A DNA stretch of 42,500 nt, taken from a virus. The notes below the pieces were generated by a model. It was not told where the DNA came from, ran no database searches, and worked only from the letters and a program-made list of their open reading frames with translations. The stretch is taken from the IMG/VR virus record IMGVR_UViG_3300020281_000047, positions 1 through 42,500 of that record, one strand, 5' to 3'. A program made the position numbers and the translations under genes. Below, in pieces: positions 14,054 through 23,804 of the stretch (the first letter of the stretch is position 1; every line of letters begins with the position of its first letter).

Positions 14054-15394
14054 ATGGAATTAGCTGCACAATCAAACACCGATTATTTAATAGTTGATGC
14101 TGTTATATCATCAACACGTAATAGTACAGAAGTTGATATAAGAACGTTAGTATCTGAATTTATTATTTATGAACATATTGAAAAACCGTATTTAACTGGT
14201 AGGCTAACTTTTAAAGAAGAAGAAAATATTTTACAAGATGTTGATTTCCAAGGCGGAGAAAAGCTTACTCTTACTATTCAACACATGGAAGAAACTGTAT
14301 CTGCTAATACTATTACAAAAGAGTTCTTAATTGATAAGATTGAAAATGTAGTAAGAGTTGATGAAAGAACTGAACTGGTAGTATTACACTTTACTGAATA
14401 TCATGTATTCGATTCATCTGCACAAAATGTTAATAAGTCATATGTAGGATCTCCTACTAGTATTATAAAAAAGATTACAGAAAGTTTCTTAGATAAAGAG
14501 GTTCTTATAGAAGGAACAGATGATGTAAGAGACATGAAGATAATAGTTCCAAACTATCATCCACTCGAAGCTTGTGCGTGGTTAAACAAGAGAGCAACTA
14601 CTAGTGATGGACTTCCTTTCTTTTTCTTTTCAACTCTTGGTACAGAAAATTTAGTTTTAAAAGACTTAGAAAAAATGTTAACGCAACAACCTATTAATGG
14701 TGAGCAACCATATATGTATGCACCTAGTGCTGGTGATGGAAATGAAAACACCAAAAATTATTTAATATCTAGTTATAGGTATGACTCGCAGGAAAACTTA
14801 TTAAAGATTATGAGAAACGGTCATGTAGGAGCAAAGTATGTTTTTCATGATACGTTTAAAGGTATACCTACAAATGTAGATTATGACGTTGATAATGTGT
14901 TTCAAACTTTAATAGGTAAGAACGCTCTCGGTGGTGAAAACTCTCGATACAATCATTCTCCTGAGTTTACAGTAAAAGGTAAAAAAATAGGTAATTATAA
15001 TTCAAAAATTGTATCACAAATTGCCTCTTCTGGTGCTTATGATACAGTAGGAACAACATTTAAAAGTTATCAAGATGAAAAAACTACAGGTGGTCAAACT
15101 AAAAAAATTAATAGAGAATCATTAAGAGAATTTTTAGTAAAAACTCCACTTGTAATTAAAGTAAAGGGAAGAGAATTTATTACAGGTGATGCAAACTATA
15201 CGATAGGTAAGACTATAAGAATTAGATTCTTGGACACCAATCCTTATTTAGATGATCAAAACGCAAAGTTTGATTTGAAAAAATCCGGAGATTATCTTAT
15301 AATGACAGCTAAACATGTTTTTTCAGATGAAGCAGTTACTACTGAACTTACATGCGGGAGAGTAGCGTCATTAGGCGTGGAGGTTGAATTATAA
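14054..15394 (+). CDS. 27: baseplate hub subunit gp27
   Basis: At 446 aa it is somewhat longer than T4 gp27 (391 aa). Tell-tale segments are the opening DAVISSTRNSTEVDIRTLV, EHIEKPYLTGRLTFKEEENI, and the second tube-like domain with FHDTFKG. gp27 forms the trimeric torus to which the gp5 spike attaches and links it to the tail tube. ATG starts immediately after the gp53 stop and the gene overlaps the gp5-like start by one base, so hub genes 27 and 5 are translationally coupled. Confidence 0.85.
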   Translation: MELAAQSNTDYLIVDAVISSTRNSTEVDIRTLVSEFIIYEHIEKPYLTGRLTFKEEENILQDVDFQGGEKLTLTIQHMEETVSANTITKEFLIDKIENVVRVDERTELVVLHFTEYHVFDSSAQNVNKSYVGSPTSIIKKITESFLDKEVLIEGTDDVRDMKIIVPNYHPLEACAWLNKRATTSDGLPFFFFSTLGTENLVLKDLEKMLTQQPINGEQPYMYAPSAGDGNENTKNYLISSYRYDSQENLLKIMRNGHVGAKYVFHDTFKGIPTNVDYDVDNVFQTLIGKNALGGENSRYNHSPEFTVKGKKIGNYNSKIVSQIASSGAYDTVGTTFKSYQDEKTTGGQTKKINRESLREFLVKTPLVIKVKGREFITGDANYTIGKTIRIRFLDTNPYLDDQNAKFDLKKSGDYLIMTAKHVFSDEAVTTELTCGRVASLGVEVEL

Positions 15395-16251
15395 TGGCAA
15401 ATTATTACGGTGATGAAACTAGATGGTTCATAGGATATGTCGTTAATAATGTTGATCCTTTAAAACTTGATAGAGTCAAAGTAAGGATAATTGGCATACA
15501 TACAGATAATACTGAAGATATTCCTGATGATGATTTACCTTGGGCGCAAGTTGGTGTGCCAGTAACTGAAGACGGTAGTTCTGGTCAAGGCGCAAACTCA
15601 CAATTAAAAATAAGAGCACAGGTCTTTGGTGTATTTCTTGATGGAAAGAATTCACAACTTCCTTTGGTGTTAGGTTCTATTCCAAAGATTGAAACAAATA
15701 CAAATTCAATTGATGAATCACTGCCTTCAGTGTCAATTCCTATTGATGGAAATACTAATATTGAAAAGGCATTTAATTTTTTCATATCACCTGAAGGTGG
15801 TCAATTTACACCTCAACAAGCTTGTGGCATGATTGGAAACTTTTGTGTGGAATCTGGAGCAACTGCAAACAGAGGTGATATTAATCCTGCAGCAGTATCT
15901 GGATTTAAAGATGAAGGATCATTTGGAATAGCACAATGGAATCCTGCAAAGAAAGCAGGTAACAGATTTGGTGAGCTTCAAAAGTTTGCTGGTAGAATAA
16001 ATAAAGATTACAGAGATATGGAAACACAATTAAGATTTGTTAAACATGAATTAGAGACTCTTCCATATTTAGGAATGGGTCAACTAAGACAAACAACTAC
16101 ACTTAAAGATGCCACCATAGTTTTTCAAAATAAGTATGAAAGACCAAACAAAGATCTTGCGCACACAGATCAAAGAATAGCATTTGCACAAGAAACAATG
16201 AAAAAACTTGGCACAGGTGTTGATGATGATCCTATCAATCCTGAGGAGTAA
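15394..16251 (+). CDS. 5: gp5-like hub protein: OB fold plus tail lysozyme domain
   Basis: Residues 1-105 form the gp5 N-terminal OB fold (WFIGYVVNNVDPLKLDRVKV, DDLPWAQVGVP, GVFLDGKNSQLPLVLGSIP). From about 118 to 270 comes a domain of the phage tail lysozyme type (Phage_lysozyme2-like): AFNFFISPEGGQFTPQQACG, MIGNFCVESG with Glu153 as a probable catalytic acid, NPAAVSG and GSFGIAQWN, then QLRFVKHELET. This replaces the GH24 lysozyme of T4 gp5. There is no C-terminal beta-helix; that function is encoded in a separate gene at 18515. The protein should cleave peptidoglycan locally during DNA injection. GAGGAG near its end serves the next gene. Confidence 0.85.
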   Translation: MANYYGDETRWFIGYVVNNVDPLKLDRVKVRIIGIHTDNTEDIPDDDLPWAQVGVPVTEDGSSGQGANSQLKIRAQVFGVFLDGKNSQLPLVLGSIPKIETNTNSIDESLPSVSIPIDGNTNIEKAFNFFISPEGGQFTPQQACGMIGNFCVESGATANRGDINPAAVSGFKDEGSFGIAQWNPAKKAGNRFGELQKFAGRINKDYRDMETQLRFVKHELETLPYLGMGQLRQTTTLKDATIVFQNKYERPNKDLAHTDQRIAFAQETMKKLGTGVDDDPINPEE

Positions 16252-16256
16252 AATAT

Positions 16257-18512
16257 ATGGCTAGTGAAGAATTTAATCTTAATGGAAAAGCTTTTGCCTT
16301 TGGTATAGGACCCATAGGAAAAAATCGCAAATTTGATGGAACGGTATTTTCTTTTGCTCCTGAAGATAAAGGCAGAATAACGAAAATTATTGAAGTCAGA
16401 GCAGGAGCAAATAGCTTAAGTCAGTCTCTATTAGAACAAGGAATAGGCTATACTTTTAATGGAACTTCGGTAACATTAGTCAATGGTGGTGTAAATTACT
16501 TAAGAATTGAATTTGAGAGAGAATCTACTCAAGATGAATTTCTTGAAGCTACAAAAAATGCACCAATCTTAAGAGATGTACAAGCCTTAAATATTTTTCA
16601 AGCTTCTGGAGGTTCAGAAGTTGCAACTGTTAAAGTAGAACAAATAAAAAATTCTGTTATGAAAAGTTCTTTCTTTCAAAACCCCGGTGAAAAAGTTTCT
16701 GGGTTTTTAAATTTCGGAGTAACATCGAAGCCGTCTAAAGATTTCGTTAAGAGTCCAATGCCTGTTATACTACAAGAAGATGCCGGTGATGGATCGGCAA
16801 CGGCCTCTTCTCCTAATGCTAGTAATCTGGTTAAATTATTAAAAAAGAAAATGAACTCTATAAACTTAAACAAAGTTGAAATATGCAATGGTACTTTAGA
16901 TGATATACAAAAAAGTTTAACAAGAAATACTCCGGGATTAAAGCCAGCAGCTCGAAAAAATTTGCTATCAAATAACTTTATGCCAGCAACTGTAAGCGTA
17001 AAAGTTTTAGCAAAAGTTGAAGAGGCAGTGGCTGATAAAGAAGAAGGAAAATCGCCTGAAGATATTATTGGTGCAAAACAAAAGGAAGTAACTAAAGCAA
17101 GAGCTCAGTTGTTTGGTAACTGTGCATTTAATTTAGGAAAGATTGGTGATTTAGTTCCTCAAGCAGGAAGGTCTTTTGCAAATATACAACCAAATATGCT
17201 AGCTACTGCAAAAGGAATTCCGTGTTCTACTGACATAAATAAAGCTATTTCAAATATTCCTGATGGAGTTACCATACCACCTGCACAAAAAGGACAAATC
17301 GTTGAAAAATTAATGAAAGGCCAAGATGCTACTACTGGTAAAGTTGATTTTAGTACTAATATGAATAAAGCACTTGCCAAAGGAACTTTAACACCTGACA
17401 TGACACCAAACATTGGAAAAGAAGAACAAAGTGCTTCGACTTCAGCATCTACCTTTAATGGATTTCTCACACCTGATGATTATGTATTTGAAACCATAGG
17501 ATCAAAGGTTAAGTTACTAGATTATTTTCAAGGGAGTACCAGATGTAATAGTAAAGGACCAAATGCTCCAACACAATTAATTGTTGATTATACTACTGAT
17601 GATTATATTTTTGCTAAAGATGCAAAGGGTTTACAGAAGTTAAACAAAGAATGGAATTTAGAAGATACAATAGAAGAACAAAAAAGCAAATTAAATGCAA
17701 CAGAGGCTAGTGCTGCAGCTCGTAAAATTCTTGAAACAGAAGGTACTACGAAGAAATTTGGAATACAAGCACACTTTGTTGTAAAGAGAGATGGTACTAT
17801 ACAAAAGGGTAGACCGCTTAATGAGATAAACAATGAAGATTTTTTTCCAGAGAGATTTAATAAAATGATCTATGTTGTTATAATAGCTGGTGAAACAAAT
17901 CCTGTAACTCCTCAACAAGCCACAGCTATTGATGATATTATAGCATTTGCTTATGCCACCATGCCACAAATTTATGTGCTTGGTATTAGTGAAATTGATA
18001 CTGAGACGGTTGCACCGGGAATAGATATATCTGCTATTAGAGCAAAATATAATAAAATAATATTAGGAGGATCGTCATTAGAGGTATTAGATCCGGGTGG
18101 CAAATCAAGAGAAGAACTTGCTGTTGTTAAGTCACCTGAATTCGTTAAATCTGTTCCTACTAAACTCGGTGACATAGAAAAAATAAATCCAAGTAAAATT
18201 ACAAAAGAATTTGAAAAGATTGATGAAACTACTGGTCTAAAAAAACCAGTAAATATTGATGAAGCTTCAGCTGAAATGAAATCAAAAATAAAAGAAATAC
18301 AATCAGGAAATATTGATGTTCAAGGTAACTTAGATGCCGCTAAAACAAAGGCTCGAGGTGAAGCAAGTAAAATTATAGGTGATAATAATGCTAACGCGCT
18401 TTTTAATAAACTAGATGGAACTATGGGTGATGTTGATGGTCTTATTAAAGATTTAGATGTCAATAAAATTGATGATTTAACAAACAGTATAAAAGATGCC
18501 TTTGGAGTATAA
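16257..18512 (+). CDS. 751-aa hub-region protein with degenerate amidase-like domain
   Basis: A large protein between the two halves of the gp5 function. The N terminus is a small beta domain (about 1-90). The middle is low in features. Residues about 435-600 resemble the amidase_2/PGRP fold: APTQLIVDYTTDD at the first strand, GIQAHFVVKRDGTIQKGRP as the central hairpin, YVVIIAGE, TPQQATAIDDI, then IYVLGISEIDTETVAPGID. Zinc ligands expected at the first strand (His) and in the GH and CPG positions read D, GI and APG, so it should not hydrolyse peptidoglycan. The tail (650-751) is helical and charged. It may bind glycan or act structurally in the spike. GAGGAG at about 16243 supports ATG 16257. 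Confidence 0.75.
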   Translation: MASEEFNLNGKAFAFGIGPIGKNRKFDGTVFSFAPEDKGRITKIIEVRAGANSLSQSLLEQGIGYTFNGTSVTLVNGGVNYLRIEFERESTQDEFLEATKNAPILRDVQALNIFQASGGSEVATVKVEQIKNSVMKSSFFQNPGEKVSGFLNFGVTSKPSKDFVKSPMPVILQEDAGDGSATASSPNASNLVKLLKKKMNSINLNKVEICNGTLDDIQKSLTRNTPGLKPAARKNLLSNNFMPATVSVKVLAKVEEAVADKEEGKSPEDIIGAKQKEVTKARAQLFGNCAFNLGKIGDLVPQAGRSFANIQPNMLATAKGIPCSTDINKAISNIPDGVTIPPAQKGQIVEKLMKGQDATTGKVDFSTNMNKALAKGTLTPDMTPNIGKEEQSASTSASTFNGFLTPDDYVFETIGSKVKLLDYFQGSTRCNSKGPNAPTQLIVDYTTDDYIFAKDAKGLQKLNKEWNLEDTIEEQKSKLNATEASAAARKILETEGTTKKFGIQAHFVVKRDGTIQKGRPLNEINNEDFFPERFNKMIYVVIIAGETNPVTPQQATAIDDIIAFAYATMPQIYVLGISEIDTETVAPGIDISAIRAKYNKIILGGSSLEVLDPGGKSREELAVVKSPEFVKSVPTKLGDIEKINPSKITKEFEKIDETTGLKKPVNIDEASAEMKSKIKEIQSGNIDVQGNLDAAKTKARGEASKIIGDNNANALFNKLDGTMGDVDGLIKDLDVNKIDDLTNSIKDAFGV

Positions 18513-18514
18513 AA

Positions 18515-20542
18515 ATGGCAATTGAAAATAAAACAACTAACAGAGTATTACCAAGAGGTATTCAAAAAGCAAATGGTTTTGATGATCCTAATGAAGCATA
18601 TCCTAAAAAGAGTTTCTTAAATTCTCCTTCTGTAAATGAAAAAGCAAGAGGTACGAAAAAAGTTAATGTAGAACTCGGCGGTGGTAACGCCGATCTTGAT
18701 TTAGAATTAAAAGATGAACCGGCATCTATATATCCAAATAGCCAAGTTAAAGAGACATCATCAGGCCACATTATAGAATATGATGATACTCCAAATGCCG
18801 AACGTATAATGATACGCCATAGAACTGGATCAGGTGTAGAAATGCGTGCGAATGGAACTATGATATATGGTTCAGTAGGTAATACAATAAAAGTTACTGC
18901 ACAAGACGAAAAGGTTATAGTTGATGGAGATGGCGAATTACATTATAACGGAAACTTAAAATTAAAAGTTGCAGGTGATTTTGATTTAGAAGTTGGTGGT
19001 GATTTTAATTTAAGAGTTGATGGTGATGTTGATCAGACTATTAAAAGAAGTTATAAACAAGATATAGGAAAAAGTAAAGAAGTAAAAATTATAGAAAGCA
19101 GATCAGAAACTATAGGTATAGATGCAACTACATTCATACATGGTAATAGCACAAATACGATTAAAAAAACAAACAGTATATTTGTTGGAGAAGATGAAGC
19201 ACACAATGTTGGTGGCACATTATTTATGACTGCAGAAAATGAAGTTTCATTATCAACAAAAAGTATAAATGCCACTGCATCTTCACTTGCAGTGCTAGGT
19301 GATAGCGGAACGATAGGTGGAACAAACATGGTTTACTATGGTCATACGGCTCGTATACCAAGAATTAATGCAACTTCTGTTCATGCTACACAAGGTGTGA
19401 TTGCCGATGTTGGAATGACTGCACCAACATTTAATGGTAATTTATCAGGTAATGCTAGTACAGCAGGAAAGTCTGCAGTTGCTACAGCATTAGGAGCTGG
19501 CGCTGGTAGTGCACAAGGCACAGTAACTATTACACCTGCAGCTGATTCAGATACATTAGAGCCAACAACTTCGGTCTTAAATGAATTATTAGAAAAATCT
19601 ACAGTTGCTATAAAACGTGTTGCTATTGATACTTTTGGTGGATTATTTGATAGGCTTAATAGAAAAACTCATTATGGTGGACTATCAACTACAGATTTAA
19701 CTACTCGTCAAGTGAGATCTAAATTAAGAGATCCTAATGCTCTTAATAATGAAAAGTTTACAAATGCGTGTCAAGCTGAAGGTGTGTTATCACCATTCTT
19801 TACAAGACAAGCTATATTGACAACTGATAGGATTGTTTCAGGCAAAAAGAGTTTAAGAATACCGGATTCAGTTATAGGCAATCCTGATAAACCCATGGAA
19901 AGATTCAAAGGTGAGCCTATAAGTGTAAAAACAACTGAGGCTCTACCTGAACCGAACTTTAATCCTGTGTTTCAAGACAATATTACAAGTAGAACAAGAC
20001 TGGCACCGGGTATCACTATGGCTACTTTCTTAGGTGGTGCTGGAGATCCTGTTACTTTAACTCATATACTTGATGATAATGTCAGATTAAAACTTGCGAA
20101 ACAATATACGTTACATGCAAGAGTTTTAAGATCTGTTAACTCATATACTGCAGTTAGAGAATTTAAAGATTTTAGATTACAAGTAGTAGAAGGATTATAT
20201 AGGGCAGAAGAAGGTGAAGAGTTAGATGTTAGTGATGGAATTAATTACTTAATGTCTAGAGGAAGAGCCGTTGTATATGAATTAATTAATATGAAAGGTG
20301 AGATTGCTATAGAAAAAACATTTGACTTAGCCGTATATTTAAAAGACACACTTAACTTTGAAAGGCTTATTTTGGATTATGACAACTACAATCCAGATGG
20401 ATCATTAAATGCTCAAATTATAATAATAATGCCTGAGATAACACCTCCATGGACTGTGACATACAAAAACGAAGTTGAAACTAGATATAATAACTTTTCT
20501 CAAGTAACAAATGAGCTTATGGAAGCGTTACCTACTACATAA
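18515..20542 (+). CDS. beta-helix spike protein with degenerate M15-like C-terminal domain
   Basis: Residues about 125-265 repeat short strands with Gly/Asp turns (VAGDFDLEVGGDFNLRVDGD), the beta-helix pattern of the gp5/VgrG spike needle. Before it is a short beta domain with RHRTGSGVEMRANGTMIYGS, as in gp5 C-terminal regions. Residues about 525-645 look like a peptidase M15_3 domain: FRLQVVEGLYRA, GINYLMSRGRAVVYEL at the S-x-H...A-x-D site, LKDTLNFERLILDYDNY, and NAQIIIIMPE at the W-x-H-V-S site. All three zinc ligand positions appear changed. I infer a spike subunit with an inactive peptidase module. It follows the 751-aa gene by two bases and precedes the gp25 late promoter. Confidence 0.8.
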   Translation: MAIENKTTNRVLPRGIQKANGFDDPNEAYPKKSFLNSPSVNEKARGTKKVNVELGGGNADLDLELKDEPASIYPNSQVKETSSGHIIEYDDTPNAERIMIRHRTGSGVEMRANGTMIYGSVGNTIKVTAQDEKVIVDGDGELHYNGNLKLKVAGDFDLEVGGDFNLRVDGDVDQTIKRSYKQDIGKSKEVKIIESRSETIGIDATTFIHGNSTNTIKKTNSIFVGEDEAHNVGGTLFMTAENEVSLSTKSINATASSLAVLGDSGTIGGTNMVYYGHTARIPRINATSVHATQGVIADVGMTAPTFNGNLSGNASTAGKSAVATALGAGAGSAQGTVTITPAADSDTLEPTTSVLNELLEKSTVAIKRVAIDTFGGLFDRLNRKTHYGGLSTTDLTTRQVRSKLRDPNALNNEKFTNACQAEGVLSPFFTRQAILTTDRIVSGKKSLRIPDSVIGNPDKPMERFKGEPISVKTTEALPEPNFNPVFQDNITSRTRLAPGITMATFLGGAGDPVTLTHILDDNVRLKLAKQYTLHARVLRSVNSYTAVREFKDFRLQVVEGLYRAEEGEELDVSDGINYLMSRGRAVVYELINMKGEIAIEKTFDLAVYLKDTLNFERLILDYDNYNPDGSLNAQIIIIMPEITPPWTVTYKNEVETRYNNFSQVTNELMEALPTT

Positions 20543-20545
20543 CTG

Positions 20546-20553
20546 TATAAATA
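20546..20553 (+). promoter_or_regulatory. late promoter for gp25-gp6
   Basis: TATAAATA begins 4 bases after the spike gene stop and ends 16 bases before the gp25 ATG, with AAAGGA between. Textbook placement for a T4-type late promoter. Confidence 0.75.
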
Positions 20554-20569
20554 GAACAAAGGAAATAAT

Positions 20570-21013
20570 ATGCCAGTAAGAGCTTTTTCAATAGAGGATG
20601 GAAACTTAGGAAGTAAGACTATACTTACTTCTCGTACAAAAGTATCTAAAGACATTGACTTATCATTTGCTAAAAAGCCATCTGGCGATGTATTTAAAAA
20701 AACAGATGCAGCTGCTGTGAAACAGGCAGTTAAGAATTTATTACTTACAAATTTTAGTGAGAAACCTTTCCTTCCAAGATTTGGTGGAAACTTAAACTCA
20801 TTATTATTTGCACTTAATACAGATATAGATGATGAAGATTTAGAAGAACAAATAATAAATGCTATTGAAATATATGAGCCTCGTGCAAGAGTTACTAACA
20901 TAAGTAGTAATCTAAATGATGATCAGCATCAAATAAAAGTTACAGTAACTTTTAGAGTAGTTAACACCAATGAAACTGTAACTACAAATATAGATTTAAC
21001 AAGGTTAAGATAA
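20570..21013 (+). CDS. 25: baseplate wedge subunit gp25
   Basis: A 147-aa gp25 homologue (T4: 132 aa) with the lysozyme-like fold shared with type VI secretion TssE. The conserved motif EPRARV near residue 105 is the gp25/TssE core contact loop, preceded by PFLPRFGGNLNSLLF and followed by the final strands IKVTVTFRVVNT. gp25 joins gp6 and gp53 in the wedge and helps start sheath assembly. It has its own late promoter and overlaps the gp6 start by one base (TAATG). Confidence 0.93.
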   Translation: MPVRAFSIEDGNLGSKTILTSRTKVSKDIDLSFAKKPSGDVFKKTDAAAVKQAVKNLLLTNFSEKPFLPRFGGNLNSLLFALNTDIDDEDLEEQIINAIEIYEPRARVTNISSNLNDDQHQIKVTVTFRVVNTNETVTTNIDLTRLR

Positions 21014-22842
21014 TGGCAACAACAATTAAATCAACTCAACTCGACTTCGATACCATAAAAAGTAAATTAAAAGAATATTTAAAACAACAAACTGAATTTG
21101 CCGATTATGATTTTGAAGCATCAGGACTAAGTAATATATTGGATGTATTAGCATATAACACACATTTTACTGGTTTAAATGCCAACTTTGCTTTAAATGA
21201 ATCTTTTATTAATACAGCGCAATTAAGAAGTTCAGTAGCTGCACTTGCAGAAGGCTTAGGATATGTTCCAAGGTCTTATGTATCACCAGAAGCTTCTTTA
21301 AACTTATCAATAAGTATTACTACAACACCAAGACCTAATGCAATTATATTACCACGAAATACACAATTTACAACTAGTGTAGATGGAACATCATATACAT
21401 TTCAAACTAGAGAATCTTTTACTGCAAATGATAATGGTTCTGGTACTTATCAATTTTTAAATAGTTCGAGTGGAACTGGAATACCAGTTTTTGAAGGAAC
21501 AGAAAAAACAAAAACATTTTTTGTAGGTGATACGACAGATACACAAATATATGTGATACCTGATGTTACGATGGATACTACAACTATTAGAGTTCGTGTG
21601 TTTCCTACAGCATCATCTACTCTTTTTGATACGTACACAGATATTAAGAAAGCAGTTAGAATAGAAAACGATTCAACCTACTATCAAATTAAAGAAGTTC
21701 CTAATGGATATTATGAATTAATATTTGGTGATGGTCTTACTACAGGTAAAGCACCAGTGGCAGGTAATAAGATAATAGTTGATTACTTGTCGACTCAAGG
21801 TGATGCAGCAAATACAGCAAATACATTTACGCCATCTTCAACACTAACCGTTAACTCAGTAGCTTATAATATAACAACCGTGACAGAATCAAATGCAGCA
21901 GGTGGTGCTTTTAAAGAAAGTATAGAGTCTATAAGGCAAAATGCTCCTATAGCTTTTACTTCACAGAGAAGATTAGTTACAGCAGAAGATTATAAAGGAC
22001 AGATATTATCAAACTTTAGTGCGTATTTAGATGATGTCACATCTTATGGTGGTGCTGATAATGTTCCAGCAATATATGGCGTAGTGTTTGTTGGATTAAA
22101 ATTTAAAGATGGTATTACTGATAGTACTCAGCAAACTGTTAAAGACCAAATAAAAACTGATCTTACGGACAACATGTCAGTGATGTCAATTACAACTCAG
22201 TTTGTTGATCCTATAACAACGAATTTACAACTTACAACTACTTTTAATTTAGATCCAGACTTAACAAGCTCAACTGCACAATCTATGCAAAATTTAGTTC
22301 AAACAAGAATTAATAGTTTTTTTGACACAAACTTACAAAGGTTCAATAAAGTTTTTAGAAGATCAAATCTACTTACAATTATAGATGCATTGGATCCCGC
22401 AATATTAAACTCGAAAATAGATGTTAAGATGGTACAAACATTTATACCAACTAATAATGTATCTTTAGGTTATGATATATCTTTTCCAGTAAAGCTTGCA
22501 GTACCTGCTATAGATTTACCAGTGTTAACTTCATCAGGATTTACTTTTAACAGCCAACAATGTTTTCTACAAAATAAATTAAATAGTACAAAGATACAAA
22601 TAGTATCAATTGACGGTACAGTTGAAGTTGATAATGCAGGAACATATAATCAAGATACCGGGGTTGTAAGCTTAGTTGGATTTAAACCTACATCAATTGA
22701 TGGAAACTTTATATCAATAACTGTAACACCAGCAAATCAAAATACTATAAGGCCATTACGTAACTATGTTCTTGACATTGATCAATCAACATCAACTTCT
22801 AGAGCATTACTTGATTTTCAAAATACACAGGTTAGCATTTAA
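21013..22842 (+). CDS. 6: baseplate wedge subunit gp6
   Basis: A 609-aa gp6 (T4: 660 aa), counterpart of baseplate J and TssF. The first 90 residues, including DFDTIKSKLKEYLKQQTEF, DYDFEASGLSNILDVLAYNT and NESFINTAQLRSSV, are the family signature for the gp6 N-terminal helical part; the later YYELIFGDGLTTGKAPVAG and RRLVTAEDYKGQIL match the baseplate-J-like core. gp6 dimers make the inner ring connecting wedges. It overlaps both neighbours by one base. Confidence 0.93.
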   Translation: MATTIKSTQLDFDTIKSKLKEYLKQQTEFADYDFEASGLSNILDVLAYNTHFTGLNANFALNESFINTAQLRSSVAALAEGLGYVPRSYVSPEASLNLSISITTTPRPNAIILPRNTQFTTSVDGTSYTFQTRESFTANDNGSGTYQFLNSSSGTGIPVFEGTEKTKTFFVGDTTDTQIYVIPDVTMDTTTIRVRVFPTASSTLFDTYTDIKKAVRIENDSTYYQIKEVPNGYYELIFGDGLTTGKAPVAGNKIIVDYLSTQGDAANTANTFTPSSTLTVNSVAYNITTVTESNAAGGAFKESIESIRQNAPIAFTSQRRLVTAEDYKGQILSNFSAYLDDVTSYGGADNVPAIYGVVFVGLKFKDGITDSTQQTVKDQIKTDLTDNMSVMSITTQFVDPITTNLQLTTTFNLDPDLTSSTAQSMQNLVQTRINSFFDTNLQRFNKVFRRSNLLTIIDALDPAILNSKIDVKMVQTFIPTNNVSLGYDISFPVKLAVPAIDLPVLTSSGFTFNSQQCFLQNKLNSTKIQIVSIDGTVEVDNAGTYNQDTGVVSLVGFKPTSIDGNFISITVTPANQNTIRPLRNYVLDIDQSTSTSRALLDFQNTQVSI

Positions 22843-23804
22843 TGTCTATTAATTATCATAGTAAAAGAAGGCTTAAAAACTTTCAGGTAAGAAAGGTACG
22901 TGAAGCTCTACCTGAATATTACACAAGTGAGTTTCCAACACTTGTAACTTTTCTAGAAAAATACTATGACTTTTTAGATTCAGATAATGGTTCTCATGCT
23001 TTTGGTGATGACATAAGGCAGTTGTTTTCGAAAAAAGACGCAAGGGAAATGCCTAGTGACTTATTAAATAATCTTGTTCGTGAACTTGCTGGTGGATTAG
23101 AAACAGGTGAAAACTTTACAGATACAAGATATGCATTAACAAGACTTGCCGAACTGGCGAGAAATAAAGGTACAAAATTTAGTTTCCAAGAATTTTTTAG
23201 ATTATTTTTTCAACAAGTTGCTGATGTTGAATATGGTAAACAATCGATATTTAATATCGGAGACTCTGCAAGCCAAATAGGCGTTGAGTCATTAAAATTT
23301 TTACAAGACAATGAGTTATTCCAAACTTTTGGTCTCTTAGTAAAAACAGGTATTGATACAACTAAATGGACAGAATTATATAAAAAGTTTATTCATCCTG
23401 CAGGTTTTTATTTTAAAGGTCAAGTAATTTCCGACACGGTTGGTGCTTTTAATATGACAGCACCATTGTCATTAGTGGATTCATCACCGGGACCGACATT
23501 AGTTTCAGAAGCTTCTACAGTATTTTCATTACCATTTGTTCAATCAACTGTGTTGATAGATTCTGGTGGTGGTAATGTTAGAACTAATTTAAATGAGCTA
23601 GTTAGTGATTATCAAAACTTTACTCTATCACAGCTTGACACAACTTATCATACATTAAGACAAGTAATAACTCCAAACTCATTTACCTTTGATGATAGTT
23701 CGATTAGAGATAGTGATGAAAATGCATCACCTGATTTCTCAATAACACTAGAAACAATGGATAATGAAATATTCACTAGAAGAGTAACTGACTCGGCTTT
23801 CTAG
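22842..23804 (+). CDS. baseplate wedge-associated structural protein
   Basis: A 320-aa protein following gp6 where T4 has gp7. The N-terminal two thirds (FQVRKVREALPEYYTSEFPT, LVTFLEKYYDFLD, RNKGTKFSFQEFFRLFF, YKKFIHPAGFYFKGQV) form a conserved block that I associate with virion proteins of marine T4-like phages. It is far shorter than T4 gp7 (1032 aa), so I do not use that name with confidence. The last 80 residues are less conserved. It is probably the wedge protein linking gp6 to gp8. Confidence 0.75.
   Translation: MSINYHSKRRLKNFQVRKVREALPEYYTSEFPTLVTFLEKYYDFLDSDNGSHAFGDDIRQLFSKKDAREMPSDLLNNLVRELAGGLETGENFTDTRYALTRLAELARNKGTKFSFQEFFRLFFQQVADVEYGKQSIFNIGDSASQIGVESLKFLQDNELFQTFGLLVKTGIDTTKWTELYKKFIHPAGFYFKGQVISDTVGAFNMTAPLSLVDSSPGPTLVSEASTVFSLPFVQSTVLIDSGGGNVRTNLNELVSDYQNFTLSQLDTTYHTLRQVITPNSFTFDDSSIRDSDENASPDFSITLETMDNEIFTRRVTDSAF

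Noticed and set aside
22842-23804. Naming the 320-aa gene gp7
   Set aside because: Position fits, but length is a third of T4 gp7 and I see no T4 gp7 motif; kept as wedge-associated protein.
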